DNA of 7,566 nt from Pseudomonadota bacterium (GTDB taxonomy: Bacteria > Pseudomonadota > Alphaproteobacteria > CACIAM-22H2), in the NCBI GenBank assembly GCA_020161965.1, contig JAIUNH010000177.1:1-7566 (forward strand). The letters run 5' to 3'. The notes under the pieces were generated by a model. The model did no database searches, was not told the DNA's origin, and was given only the letters and a program-made list of their open reading frames with translations. Every line of letters starts with the position of its first letter. Position 1 is the stretch's first letter. Made by a program: the position numbers and the translations under genes. Shown here piece after piece: positions 1 through 7,301 of this stretch.

Positions 1-142
1 GGATCAGTCGGCAGGCGGCGACGAAGGCCGGCCCGATGCGGGTTCCCAGGGAAGAGACAGCGGCGGATTCGATGTCCAGCACCTGCCGGGCGCGGGCCAC
101 GAGCTTCTCGTCGTTCAATGGCGGCTTCATAAGTGGGCGCAT
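1..142 (-). CDS. kdsD: Arabinose-5-phosphate isomerase (KdsD/KpsF family), N-terminal fragment
   Basis: KdsD converts ribulose 5-phosphate to arabinose 5-phosphate, the first step of cytoplasmic Kdo synthesis for lipopolysaccharide. Only about the first 47 codons are present; the gene runs off the left edge. Read leftward from position 142 or from an in-frame ATG at 130, the frame is open to the edge and includes ARQVLDIESAAVSSLG followed by RIGPAFVAACRLI. This matches the N-terminal helix pair that precedes the SIS domain in KdsD (compare VLAIERECLAEL and FTLACEKM in the E. coli protein, from memory). The SIS and CBS domains lie outside the window. I chose the start at 142 because a GAGAGG-like sequence lies upstream at about 12 bases spacing; 130 has no visible ribosome binding site. 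It is divergent from ibaG-murA, an arrangement I associate with Gammaproteobacteria. The paralogues GutQ and KpsF cannot be excluded from so short a fragment. Confidence 0.72.
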   Translation of the reverse strand, partial: MRPLMKPPLNDEKLVARARQVLDIESAAVSSLGTRIGPAFVAACRLI

Positions 143-175
143 GATAGCGCGGGACCTCTCGGTCGGCAGTCTTGG

Positions 176-194
176 ATCGACGACCTTCGTCGAT
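176..194. promoter_or_regulatory. Perfect inverted repeat in the kdsD/ibaG divergent intergenic region
   Basis: An 8-base arm (ATCGACGA, 176-183) and its exact complement (TCGTCGAT, 187-194) flank a 3-base CCT spacer. It sits in the roughly 230-base gap between the leftward kdsD start and the rightward ibaG start, so it could be an operator serving both genes or simply a chance repeat. No T-run follows on either strand, so it does not look like an intrinsic terminator. I see no convincing -35/-10 pair for either gene in this gap. The stretch 341-358 just upstream of ibaG is markedly pyrimidine-rich, and I see no other gene here. Confidence 0.35.
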
Positions 195-374
195 TGTGGC
201 CGCGTTGCGCGCGGCGTGGCTTTGCCGCAGGACGATCGCGAAATCGCAGCCCCTGCATCGCGGGATAATTCGGTAGCATAGGCGCGCCGGCGAACAGCCG
301 CGCTCGCTCAGGTTCCTGGCCGCCGCCGGCCCGCGCAGCTTTCCTTCTTCCTTCGATCACCCGTGCGAAAAGCC

Positions 375-623
375 ATGAACGCTACAGAAGTCAGATCCCT
401 CATCGAAGCCGGCCTGCCGGGCGCGCAAGCCCGCGTCGCATCCGACGACGACACGCATTTCGAAGCGGTCATCGTCGCGCCGCAGTTCGAGGGTAAGCGC
501 ACCATCCAGCGCCATCAGCTGGTGTACGGCACGCTCGGCGCACTGATGGGGCGCGAGATCCACGCCCTGACCATGCAGGTGCACGCGCCTTCGGAAATGC
601 CGGCACTGTCCTTGGACGCCTGA
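375..623 (+). CDS. ibaG: BolA-family protein, IbaG/YrbA type
   Basis: This is an 82-residue BolA-like protein. BolA-family proteins bind [2Fe-2S] clusters together with monothiol glutaredoxins and take part in iron-sulfur and acid-stress physiology; IbaG is the branch encoded next to murA. Family marks visible are a DDDTHFEAVIV strand with the conserved His (about residue 27), a RHQLVYGTLGALM helix (about 47-59) and an IHALTMQVHAPSE C-terminal strand. Length is normal for the family. The start is the ATG at 375; an in-frame GTG at 363 would add four residues (MRKA). Neither has a strong Shine-Dalgarno sequence. The stop lies 3 bases before murA, so the two are almost certainly co-transcribed. 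Leucine codons are mostly CTG, as in murA and unlike the genes after 1890. A generic BolA is possible, but the murA link favours IbaG. Confidence 0.85.
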   Translation: MNATEVRSLIEAGLPGAQARVASDDDTHFEAVIVAPQFEGKRTIQRHQLVYGTLGALMGREIHALTMQVHAPSEMPALSLDA

Positions 624-1891
<1,268 letters not shown>

Positions 1892-1892
<1 letters not shown>

Positions 1893-2380
1893 TGGGCGAG
1901 TGCCTGAAGCTGAAGGCGACGGACGCGGAGGATTTCCGCATCGTCGCCGCCTGTCTTCAGGACGCGCTGATCCCGCTCGCCGACATGAAGTTCGAAGCGG
2001 GCCAGAAGGAATTCGTGCTCGTCGCCAATCGCTTCCGCTGGGAGAATTGCGAGAAGACCTGGGAGAGCGGACCCGATTCGCAATCGCCCACGCCCGACGA
2101 CGTGCCCGACATCGCCTTCCTGCCTTGCGCCAATTACGAGCGCGTCAATTGCGCGATCCATTTCCAGGGCGTCGAGAACGTGCGCTGCAAAGGCCTCGAC
2201 CAGAAGGATCGCGGCAAAGTGCTCGAATTGCTGACGATCGACGCGCAGGACGGCGCCATTACGATCGTGTTCGCGGGCGATGCAAAGCTGCGTTTGGAAG
2301 GCAAGGCGATCGCCTGCCTGATGCGCGATTTGGGCGAACCCTGGCCCACGCAATGGCGCCCGCGACATTCGGTCGCCTAA
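1892..2380 (+). CDS. DUF2948 family protein
   Basis: A 162-residue protein that I recognise as the DUF2948 family, known from Alphaproteobacteria and without an established function. The start is the ATG at 1892, which overlaps the murA stop by one base; AAGGA at 1878-1882 sits 9 bases upstream as a ribosome binding site. No signal peptide or membrane segment is visible, so it is probably cytoplasmic. Recognisable parts are LKATDAEDFRIVAACLQDALIPL near the N-terminus (residues about 7-29), FVLVANRFRWE (about 42-52), and a C-terminal part with LRLEGKAIACLMRDLGEPW (about 137-155). The middle is acidic and rich in Pro and Ser. It commonly lies between murA and the his genes in alphas. A role in envelope or translation control would be inference from location only. 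Confidence 0.85.
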
Positions 2381-2410
2381 CCATTTGAATTAACCGCCCT
2401 TTTCCGTGCC

Positions 2411-2439
2411 ATGACAGCCCGGCCGCCGGCGGTTATAAC
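2411..2439 (+). promoter_or_regulatory. Sigma70-type promoter for hisG-hisD operon
   Basis: ATGACA at 2411-2416 matches the -35 consensus TTGACA at five of six bases. TATAAC at 2434-2439 matches the -10 consensus TATAAT at five of six. The spacer is exactly 17 bases. A transcription start near 2446 would leave a leader of only about 20 bases before the hisG TTG codon at 2466, carrying the GGAG ribosome binding site at 2451-2454. It lies in the 85-base gap between DUF2948 and hisG, one of the few real intergenic gaps here. Read by eye from the sequence; activity is not shown. Confidence 0.6.
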
Positions 2440-2444
2440 CGCCG
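2427..2444. promoter_or_regulatory. Perfect 18-base palindrome over the hisG -10 element
   Basis: CGGCGGTTATAACCGCCG at 2427-2444 equals its own reverse complement, with no spacer, and encloses the proposed -10 hexamer. A second perfect palindrome, CCGCCGGCGG at 2423-2432, overlaps its left arm, so a CCGCC/GGCGG unit occurs three times within 21 bases. The placement is what one expects of a repressor operator blocking RNA polymerase, but the regulator is unknown and the site might be fortuitous in GC-rich DNA. It is upstream of the inferred transcript start, so it would act as DNA and not as an RNA leader from this promoter. Confidence 0.5.
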
Positions 2445-2465
2445 CAATCCGGAGTGTTGTGAATC

Positions 2466-3128
2466 TTGAATCCCAACGAAAAACTCGTCCTGGCCCTGCC
2501 GAACGGCCGCATCCTTAAGGAAGTGATGCCGCTGCTGCGCCGCGCCGGGATCACGCCCGAGCCCGAATTCGACGATCCGAATACGCGCTTGCTGCGTTTC
2601 AAGACCGACGATCCCGGTCTCGACATCGTGCGCGCCCGCGCTTTCGACGTCGCGACCTTCGTCGCGTTCGGGGCTGCACACATCGGCGTGGCGGGCGACG
2701 ACGTGATCGTCGAATTCGACTACCCCGAAATCTACGCGCCGCTCGATCTGCGCATCGGCAAATGCCATCTCGCGGTCGCCGAGCCGGCGGAACTCGCGGG
2801 CAGCGACGATCCGCGCCGCTGGTCGCATGTGCGCGTCGCGACGAAATATCCCAACGTCGCGCGCAAGCATTTCGCGCGCCGTGGCGTGCATGCCGAATGC
2901 ATCAAGCTGAACGGCGCCATCGAGTTGGCGCCCGCTTTGGGCGTGGCGCGCCGCATCGTCGATCTCGTCTCCAGCGGCGCCACGCTGAAAGCCAATGGCT
3001 TGGTCGAGATCGAGCGTATCGCCGATGTCACCTCGCGTTTGATCGTCAACCGCGCGGCGCTGAAAACCCGTCACGCGCAGATCGCCCCGCTGGTCGATCG
3101 CATCGCGGAGGTGGTTCGTGCCGCGTAA
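2466..3128 (+). CDS. hisG: ATP phosphoribosyltransferase, short form (catalytic subunit)
   Basis: HisG joins ATP and PRPP to give phosphoribosyl-ATP, the first and feedback-controlled step of histidine synthesis. At 220 residues this is the short form, which lacks the C-terminal ACT-like regulatory domain and works in a complex with HisZ; no hisZ is in this window. Residues 153-174 fit the family signature E-x5-G-x-[SAG]-x2-[IV]-x-D-[LIV]-x2-[ST]-G-x-T-[LM], ending in the PRPP-binding [17 protein letters not shown] (8-18) and [12 protein letters not shown] (125-136) are also typical. The start must be the TTG at 2466: the preceding in-frame codons soon hit TGA (2460-2462), and GGAG at 2451-2454 sits 11 bases upstream. 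It has its own likely promoter. Its last 11 bases overlap hisD, which implies coupled translation. Confidence 0.96.
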   Translation: MNPNEKLVLALPNGRILKEVMPLLRRAGITPEPEFDDPNTRLLRFKTDDPGLDIVRARAFDVATFVAFGAAHIGVAGDDVIVEFDYPEIYAPLDLRIGKCHLAVAEPAELAGSDDPRRWSHVRVATKYPNVARKHFARRGVHAECIKLNGAIELAPALGVARRIVDLVSSGATLKANGLVEIERIADVTSRLIVNRAALKTRHAQIAPLVDRIAEVVRAA

Positions 3129-4419
3129 GCTCGACGCGTCGAAACCCGGTTTCGCACGCGACTTCGCGGCTCTGCTGGCGTCGCGCGAGGATTCCTCGCA
3201 CGACGCCGATGCGGCCGCCGCCAAGATCGTCGCGGATGTGCGCAAGCGCGGCGACGCGGCCTTGATCGACTACACCAAGCGTTTCGACCGGCTGATTCTC
3301 ACACCTAAAACGATGCGCATCACCGCCGCCGAGATCGTGCGCGCGCGTAAGGCTTGTGCGAAGCCCGCCTTGAAGGCGCTGGAAGTCGCGGCCCAGCGCA
3401 TCGCCGCCTTCCACAAACGCATGAAGCCCGAAGGGGCGCGCTGGACCGACAAGACCGGCGTGTCGCTGGGCTGGCGGTGGACCGCGTTGGATGCGGCGGG
3501 GCTTTACGTGCCCGGTGGTAAGGCGGCGTATCCGTCCTCGGTATTGATGAACGCGATCCCCGCGAAGGTCGCGGGCGTGAAGCGTTTGGTCGTCACCGTG
3601 CCGACACCCGACGGCCATATCGAACCTTTGGTGCTCGCGGCCTGCGATATCGCGGGCGTGGACGAGATCTATCGCGTGGGTGGGGCGCAAGCCGTTGCGG
3701 CGCTGGCCTTCGGCACGAAGACCATTGCGCCGGTCGATAAGATCACGGGGCCCGGCAATGCCTATGTCGCCGCCGCCAAGCGCTTGGTGTTCGGCACCGT
3801 GGGCATCGATTTGATCGCGGGCCCGTCGGAAGTCTGCATTGTTGCCGATCGAAGCGCTGATCCGCGCTGGATTGCGGTCGATCTTCTGGCCCAGGCCGAG
3901 CACGACGCGGCCGCGCAATCGGTGCTGATCACCGACGACGCGAAATTCGCTGCCGCCGTGTCGGCCGCAGTCGATGCGGAACTCGTTAACCATCCGCGTC
4001 GCGAAATTGCGGCTGCGTCGTGGCGCGATCACGGCGCGATCGTCGTGGTGAAGAAGTTGACCGATGCGGTCGATCTCGTCGATCGCTTGGCGCCCGAGCA
4101 TTTGCAGCTTGCTTGCAAGAACGCGGAAGCTTTGTCGCGGAAGATCCGCCATGCCGGGGCGATTTTCCTGGGCGTACACACGCCCGAGGCGCTGGGCGAT
4201 TATCTCGCGGGGCCGAACCACGTTCTGCCGACCAGCCGCACGGCGCGTTTCTCCTCCGGCCTCGGCACGTCCGACTTCATGAAGCGCACGACGCTGATCG
4301 GTGCGGACGAAAAGGGCCTCGCGAAACTCGTGGGGGCGGGCGCGACATTGGCCGATGCCGAAGGGCTCGCGTCACACGCGCGTTCGTTGCGGATACGGAC
4401 GCGCGCCAAACGGAGATAA
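3118..4419 (+). CDS. hisD: Histidinol dehydrogenase
   Basis: HisD carries out the last two steps of histidine synthesis, oxidising L-histidinol to histidine with two NAD+; it is a cytoplasmic zinc enzyme. The 433-residue product is full length. Zinc ligands expected for the family are all present: Gln259 and His262 in [12 protein letters not shown], Asp361 in GDYLAGPNH, and His420 in AEGLASH. The catalytic Glu327-His328 pair is in [26 protein letters not shown] (128-145) and TGPGNAYV (210-217) are strong family marks. The start is the GTG at 3118 within the end of hisG, with GCGGAGG at 3105-3111 as ribosome binding site 6 bases upstream. UPF0262 begins 4 bases after the stop. Leucine codons by hand count: about 14 TTG, 12 CTG, 10 CTC, 3 CTT, clearly different from murA. 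The protein ends in a basic tail (RIRTRAKRR). Confidence 0.98.
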   Translation: MPRKLDASKPGFARDFAALLASREDSSHDADAAAAKIVADVRKRGDAALIDYTKRFDRLILTPKTMRITAAEIVRARKACAKPALKALEVAAQRIAAFHKRMKPEGARWTDKTGVSLGWRWTALDAAGLYVPGGKAAYPSSVLMNAIPAKVAGVKRLVVTVPTPDGHIEPLVLAACDIAGVDEIYRVGGAQAVAALAFGTKTIAPVDKITGPGNAYVAAAKRLVFGTVGIDLIAGPSEVCIVADRSADPRWIAVDLLAQAEHDAAAQSVLITDDAKFAAAVSAAVDAELVNHPRREIAAASWRDHGAIVVVKKLTDAVDLVDRLAPEHLQLACKNAEALSRKIRHAGAIFLGVHTPEALGDYLAGPNHVLPTSRTARFSSGLGTSDFMKRTTLIGADEKGLAKLVGAGATLADAEGLASHARSLRIRTRAKRR

Positions 4420-4423
4420 CGCG

Positions 4424-4909
4424 ATGGACGGGTCGGGCGAGAAGCGCAATCGCATCTGCAAGATCGACCTGGCCGAAAATCTGCGCGTGCGCCGTAACGC
4501 GGATATCGAGCACGAGCGCACGGTCGCGATCTTCGATCTGCTCGACGAGAACGACTTCGAACTGGTCGGCGGCCCGCCGGGCCCGTATCAGCTCGCCTTG
4601 TCGATCGAAGAAAACCGCCTGATCTTCGATCTGAAAAGCGAAGCGGGGTTGGCGATCGACAAACATCCGCTGCCGCTCACGCCGTTCCGCACGACGATCA
4701 AGGATTATTTCACCGTCTGCGAAAGCTATTATGACGCGATCAAGCGGCTTTCGCCCTCGCAGATCGAAGCGCTCGATATGGGACGGCGCGCCGTCCACAA
4801 CGATGGCTCCCAGCTTTTGCGCGATCGGCTGGAAGGCAAGATGGTCATGGACTTCAACACCGCGCGCCGCTTGTTCACGCTGATCTGCGTGCTGCATATC
4901 CGGGGCTAG
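4424..4909 (+). CDS. UPF0262 family protein
   Basis: A 161-residue protein recognised as UPF0262, an alphaproteobacterial family of unknown function almost always found after hisD and before the phosphatase gene. The start is the ATG at 4424, with GGAG at 4412-4415 eight bases upstream; a longer in-frame reading back to 4301 would overlap hisD and is not needed. Visible segments are ICKIDLAENLRVRRNADIEHER (residues about 11-32), FELVGGPPGPYQLALSIEENRLIFDL (about 45-70), HPLPLTPFR (about 80-88) and a charged helical C-terminal half containing DYFTVCESYYDAI and MDFNTARRLFTLICVLHIRG. No signal peptide or clear membrane segment. The gene sits 4 bases after hisD and 11 before the phosphatase, so it is probably in the same operon. 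Its role is not known. Confidence 0.88.
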   Translation: MDGSGEKRNRICKIDLAENLRVRRNADIEHERTVAIFDLLDENDFELVGGPPGPYQLALSIEENRLIFDLKSEAGLAIDKHPLPLTPFRTTIKDYFTVCESYYDAIKRLSPSQIEALDMGRRAVHNDGSQLLRDRLEGKMVMDFNTARRLFTLICVLHIRG

Positions 4910-4920
4910 GGGCGGCCGCC

Positions 4921-5382
4921 ATGACCGACAAGATCGGCAGCGTCCTGTTCTGTTGCACGCATAACTCGGTCCGCTCGCCGATGGCGGAGGGGCTTGCCAA
5001 GAAGCTGCTCGGCACAAAAATCTATGTCGATTCCGCGGGCGTGAAGCGCCAGGACGTCGATCCTTTCGTCATCGCAGCACTGTCGGAGCTGGGTGTCGAT
5101 ATCCAGCGCCACAAAGCCAAAACCCTGGATGAACTCCACGATAGCTCCTTCGATTTGATCGTGACCTTGAGCCCCGAAGCGCATCACAAGGCCCTGGAAC
5201 TCACCCGGATCATGGCCTGCGAGGTCGAGTATTGGCCCACTTTCGACCCGAATTTGATCGAGGAAGGCAGCCGCGAAGCGCGCATGGAAGGTTACCGTTC
5301 CCTGCGCGACGGGCTGAAAACGCGGATTCTCCAGCGTTTTGAAGGTGTCGCGGCCGATTTCGGCAAGGCGGGCGAGGCTTGA
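4921..5382 (+). CDS. Low-molecular-weight phosphotyrosine phosphatase-like protein
   Basis: A 153-residue cytoplasmic protein of the LMW-PTP/ArsC fold. The phosphate-binding loop is Cys12-THNSV-Arg18-Ser19 (C-x5-R-S), and Asp109-Pro110 in WPTFDPNL supplies the expected general acid. Such proteins in this locus are often labelled arsenate reductase. However, the two further cysteines used by thioredoxin-coupled ArsC, expected around residues 82-89, are absent here (region [10 protein letters not shown]), and the only later Cys is Cys100. A protein phosphatase or other phosphomonoesterase role is therefore more likely than arsenate reduction; the substrate is unknown. ATG start at 4921, with AGGGG at 4908-4912 upstream. 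Two stem-loops begin at its stop codon. No arsenic-resistance genes are nearby, which supports the non-ArsC reading. Confidence 0.9.
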   Translation: MTDKIGSVLFCCTHNSVRSPMAEGLAKKLLGTKIYVDSAGVKRQDVDPFVIAALSELGVDIQRHKAKTLDELHDSSFDLIVTLSPEAHHKALELTRIMACEVEYWPTFDPNLIEEGSREARMEGYRSLRDGLKTRILQRFEGVAADFGKAGEA

Positions 5383-5389
5383 CCTCGCC
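5371..5389 (+). other. Stem-loop spanning the phosphatase stop codon
   Basis: GGCGAGG (5371-5377) pairs perfectly with CCTCGCC (5383-5389) around a 5-base loop CTTGA, whose last three bases are the TGA stop. It has no T-run after it. It could stabilise an mRNA 3' end or weakly terminate transcription, or be a by-product of GC-rich coding sequence. Confidence 0.4.
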
Positions 5390-5394
5390 TCGCT

Positions 5395-5417
5395 TCGGGG
5401 CCATGTTGCGGCCCCGA
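5395..5417 (+). other. Stem-loop in the infA leader region
   Basis: TCGGGGCC (5395-5402) pairs perfectly with GGCCCCGA (5410-5417) around a 7-base loop. It lies five bases after the preceding stem-loop and about 40 bases before the infA ATG. There is no T-tract, so a standard intrinsic terminator is unlikely. A processing site, a stabilising structure or a leader element controlling infA are possible. I see no convincing -35/-10 pair for infA in this 76-base gap. Confidence 0.45.
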
Positions 5418-5458
5418 TCCCGCCCCTGGTGGCGGAGTCCAGAACCTACCGGAGATCC

Positions 5459-5677
5459 ATGGCGAAAGAAGGTCTGATCGAGTTCTCGGGCGTGGTGCAG
5501 GAACTTCTGCCCAACGCGATGTTCCGCGTGAAGCTCGACAACAATCACGAAGTGCTCGCCCACACCTCGGGCAAGATGCGCAAGAACCGCATCCGCGTGC
5601 TCGCGGGCGACCGCGTCAATGTCGAGATGACGCCCTACGATCTGACCAAGGGTCGGATCACGTTCCGCTTCAAGTAA
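5459..5677 (+). CDS. infA: Translation initiation factor IF-1
   Basis: IF-1 binds the ribosomal A site during initiation and helps IF-2 and IF-3. The 72-residue product is the usual length and is a single OB-fold. Typical stretches are [20 protein letters not shown] at the N-terminus, [30 protein letters not shown] (22-51) and the C-terminal [18 protein letters not shown]. The start is the ATG at 5459, with GGAG at 5451-5454 close upstream (4-base spacing, rather short); a longer frame back to 5339 overlaps the phosphatase gene and is not real. It precedes maf by 11 bases. A translation factor linked to maf, an RNase E/G and yacG is the common alphaproteobacterial order. Confidence 0.98.
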   Translation: MAKEGLIEFSGVVQELLPNAMFRVKLDNNHEVLAHTSGKMRKNRIRVLAGDRVNVEMTPYDLTKGRITFRFK

Positions 5678-5688
5678 GCGGGGCCGTT

Positions 5689-6258
5689 TTGGCGCCGCCG
5701 CTCGTCCTCGCCTCCGCGAGTCCGCGCCGGCGCGAGTTGCTGGCGCAGATCGGCCGTATCCCGGCCGAAATCCTTCCTGCCGACGCCGACGAAACCGAAC
5801 GCCCCGGCGAAACGCCCCGCGCGCTCGCGGCACGGCTTGCGCTGTTGAAGGCGCAGGCGGTGGCGGCATCGCGCCCCGATGCGTTGGTGCTGGGGGCGGA
5901 CACGGTCGTCGCCTGCGGACGGCGCATGTTGCCGAAGACCGACGATCCGGCCGAGGCGCGTCGGCATTTGAATTTGCTTTCCGGCCGTCGCCATCGCGTG
6001 ATTGGCGGCATCTGTCTGATCGCGCCAGGGCAAAAGCCGCGCGTGCGCGTCTCGGAAACCATCCTTACCTTCAAACGCCTGACGGATCGTGAGATCGACG
6101 CCTATCTCGCGACTGGCGAATGGCGCGGCTGTGCCGGCGGCTACGCGTTGCAAGGCCGCGCCGCCGTGTTCGCGCGGTTCCTGTCGGGCTCATTTTCGAA
6201 TGTCATCGGCCTCGATCTCCACATGACCGAAGCGCTACTTGCCGGAGCCGGCGCATGA
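5689..6258 (+). CDS. maf: Maf-family nucleotide pyrophosphatase
   Basis: Maf proteins hydrolyse non-canonical or selected nucleoside triphosphates (dTTP/UTP in the YhdE branch, modified GTP in the YceF branch) to monophosphates, in the cytoplasm, as house-cleaning or division-linked enzymes. The 189-residue product shows the family marks: SASPRRRELL at residues 9-18, Asp71 in LGADTVVA (the likely catalytic base), Lys83 in LPKTDD, LLSGRRHRV (96-104) and GYALQG with Gln155, then FLSGSFSNVIGLDL (164-177). The start is taken as the TTG at 5689, since no in-frame ATG or GTG lies before the conserved PPLVLASASP; its ribosome binding site is weak. The stop overlaps the next start in ATGA. I do not assign YhdE or YceF specificity. 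Confidence 0.93.
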   Translation: MAPPLVLASASPRRRELLAQIGRIPAEILPADADETERPGETPRALAARLALLKAQAVAASRPDALVLGADTVVACGRRMLPKTDDPAEARRHLNLLSGRRHRVIGGICLIAPGQKPRVRVSETILTFKRLTDREIDAYLATGEWRGCAGGYALQGRAAVFARFLSGSFSNVIGLDLHMTEALLAGAGA

Positions 6259-7301
6259 GCGGCAAAATCGACGAAATCCTGATCGACCGCGACGGCGACA
6301 TGATCCGCGCGGTCGGTTTTTCGCAGCGCCAATTGGTCGATATCGCGCGCGAGCCCGCCGACCGGCGCGTCGCCGTGGGCACAATCCATCGCGTGCGCGT
6401 CGCGCGGGCGGTGCATGGCGGCGTGTTCGTCGATCTGCCGGGTGGGCTGGTCGCGTTGCTGGATACGCCGAACCCGCCGCAACCGGGCCGCACGCTGCTG
6501 GTCCAAGTGATCGAGCCGCCCGCCGCCGATAAGCGCGCGCGGATTTCCATGCGCCTGGCGCTGGAAGGGGCGAACGTCGTGCTGCTGCCGGGCGGCAAGG
6601 GTGCGTCGGTGTCCAAGCGCATTTCCGCCGTCAAGCGCGAGGCGTTGCAGGGCCGCGCGCATACGTTCCTGCGCGAAGGCGAAGGCTTGATCTTGCGCGG
6701 CGGGGCCCTCGAAATCGATGACGCGACTTTGGGCGCGGAGATCGACGCGTTGCGCGCGAAGGCCGCTTCGTTCGTGCGCGACGGCGCGCCCGAAATGCTG
6801 TCGTCGGACGATGCGGTGACCGCCTTGGTGCGCACGCTGGGGGCACCCGAAGCACGCGTACTCACCCCCGATGCCGAACTCGCGAAGCTCGCGGGGGTTA
6901 CGCACGACAAATTCGCCTTCGACCGTCACGACGCGGCGAGCCTATTGGAGAAGCTGGCCACACCGCGCGTCGATCTGCAATCGGGTGCGTGGCTCTCCGT
7001 CGAGCGCACGGCAGCGCTCGTCGCGATCGATGTGAATTCGGGTGCGTCGAAGGACGACGCATTGACCATCGATCTGGAAGCCGCGCGCGAGATCGCGCGC
7101 CAGATCCGCTTGCGCGATCTGGCGGGGTTGATCGCGGTCGATATCTTGCGCGTGGTGAAGCCGGGCGAGCGTGCGCGTTTGCTCGACGCATTCAAACACG
7201 CCACGCGCCACGATCGTCGCCGCGTCGACGTGCTCGGCATCACCGCCGGCGGCTTGGTCGAGATGACGCGTGCGAGGTCGCAGGGGCGGGCCGGCGAATG
7301 A
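6255..7301 (+). CDS. rng: Short ribonuclease E/G-type endoribonuclease
   Basis: A 348-residue member of the RNase E/G family, which cuts single-stranded RNA in rRNA and mRNA maturation or decay. An S1-like RNA-binding domain is at about residues 38-100 (VGTIHRVRVARAVHGGVFVDL). The catalytic part holds Asp259 and Asn261 in VAIDVNSGASK and Asp296 in LIAVDILRV, equivalent to E. coli RNase E Asp303, Asn305 and Asp346. It ends just after ITAGGLVEMTRAR, so the zinc-link CPxC motif, small domain and C-terminal degradosome scaffold are absent. The normally conserved IDF after the second Asp is VDI here. This compact form next to maf and yacG is known in alphas; a separate full-length RNase E would be expected elsewhere. 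ATG at 6255 overlaps the maf stop (ATGA), with GGAG at 6244-6247. The symbol is by family; whether it is functionally RNase G is not shown. Confidence 0.9.
   Translation: MSGKIDEILIDRDGDMIRAVGFSQRQLVDIAREPADRRVAVGTIHRVRVARAVHGGVFVDLPGGLVALLDTPNPPQPGRTLLVQVIEPPAADKRARISMRLALEGANVVLLPGGKGASVSKRISAVKREALQGRAHTFLREGEGLILRGGALEIDDATLGAEIDALRAKAASFVRDGAPEMLSSDDAVTALVRTLGAPEARVLTPDAELAKLAGVTHDKFAFDRHDAASLLEKLATPRVDLQSGAWLSVERTAALVAIDVNSGASKDDALTIDLEAAREIARQIRLRDLAGLIAVDILRVVKPGERARLLDAFKHATRHDRRRVDVLGITAGGLVEMTRARSQGRAGE

Noticed and set aside
36..281. Plus-strand 81-codon frame at the left edge
   Set aside because: It overlaps the kdsD start antisense and the intergenic gap; the sequence is not recognisable and the minus-strand KdsD reading explains 1-142 better.
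308..358. GC-rich stretch followed by a pyrimidine-rich run, resembling an intrinsic terminator
   Set aside because: The T-run is broken by C residues, the stem is poor, and no plus-strand gene lies upstream to terminate.
3046..4221. Open frame of 391 codons on the minus strand opposite hisD
   Set aside because: Antisense to hisD, whose catalytic and zinc residues are all intact; composition is that of a shadow frame.
4921..5382. Arsenate reductase annotation (arsC)
   Set aside because: Only the phosphate-loop Cys is present at the expected positions, and no ars genes are nearby.
5371..5417. Tandem hairpins as a Rho-independent terminator
   Set aside because: No T-tract follows either stem, so I list them only as stem-loops.
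6141..6929. Open frame of 262 codons on the minus strand opposite maf/rng
   Set aside because: Shadow of maf and rng, with low-complexity Arg/Ala/His-rich content and no family resemblance.
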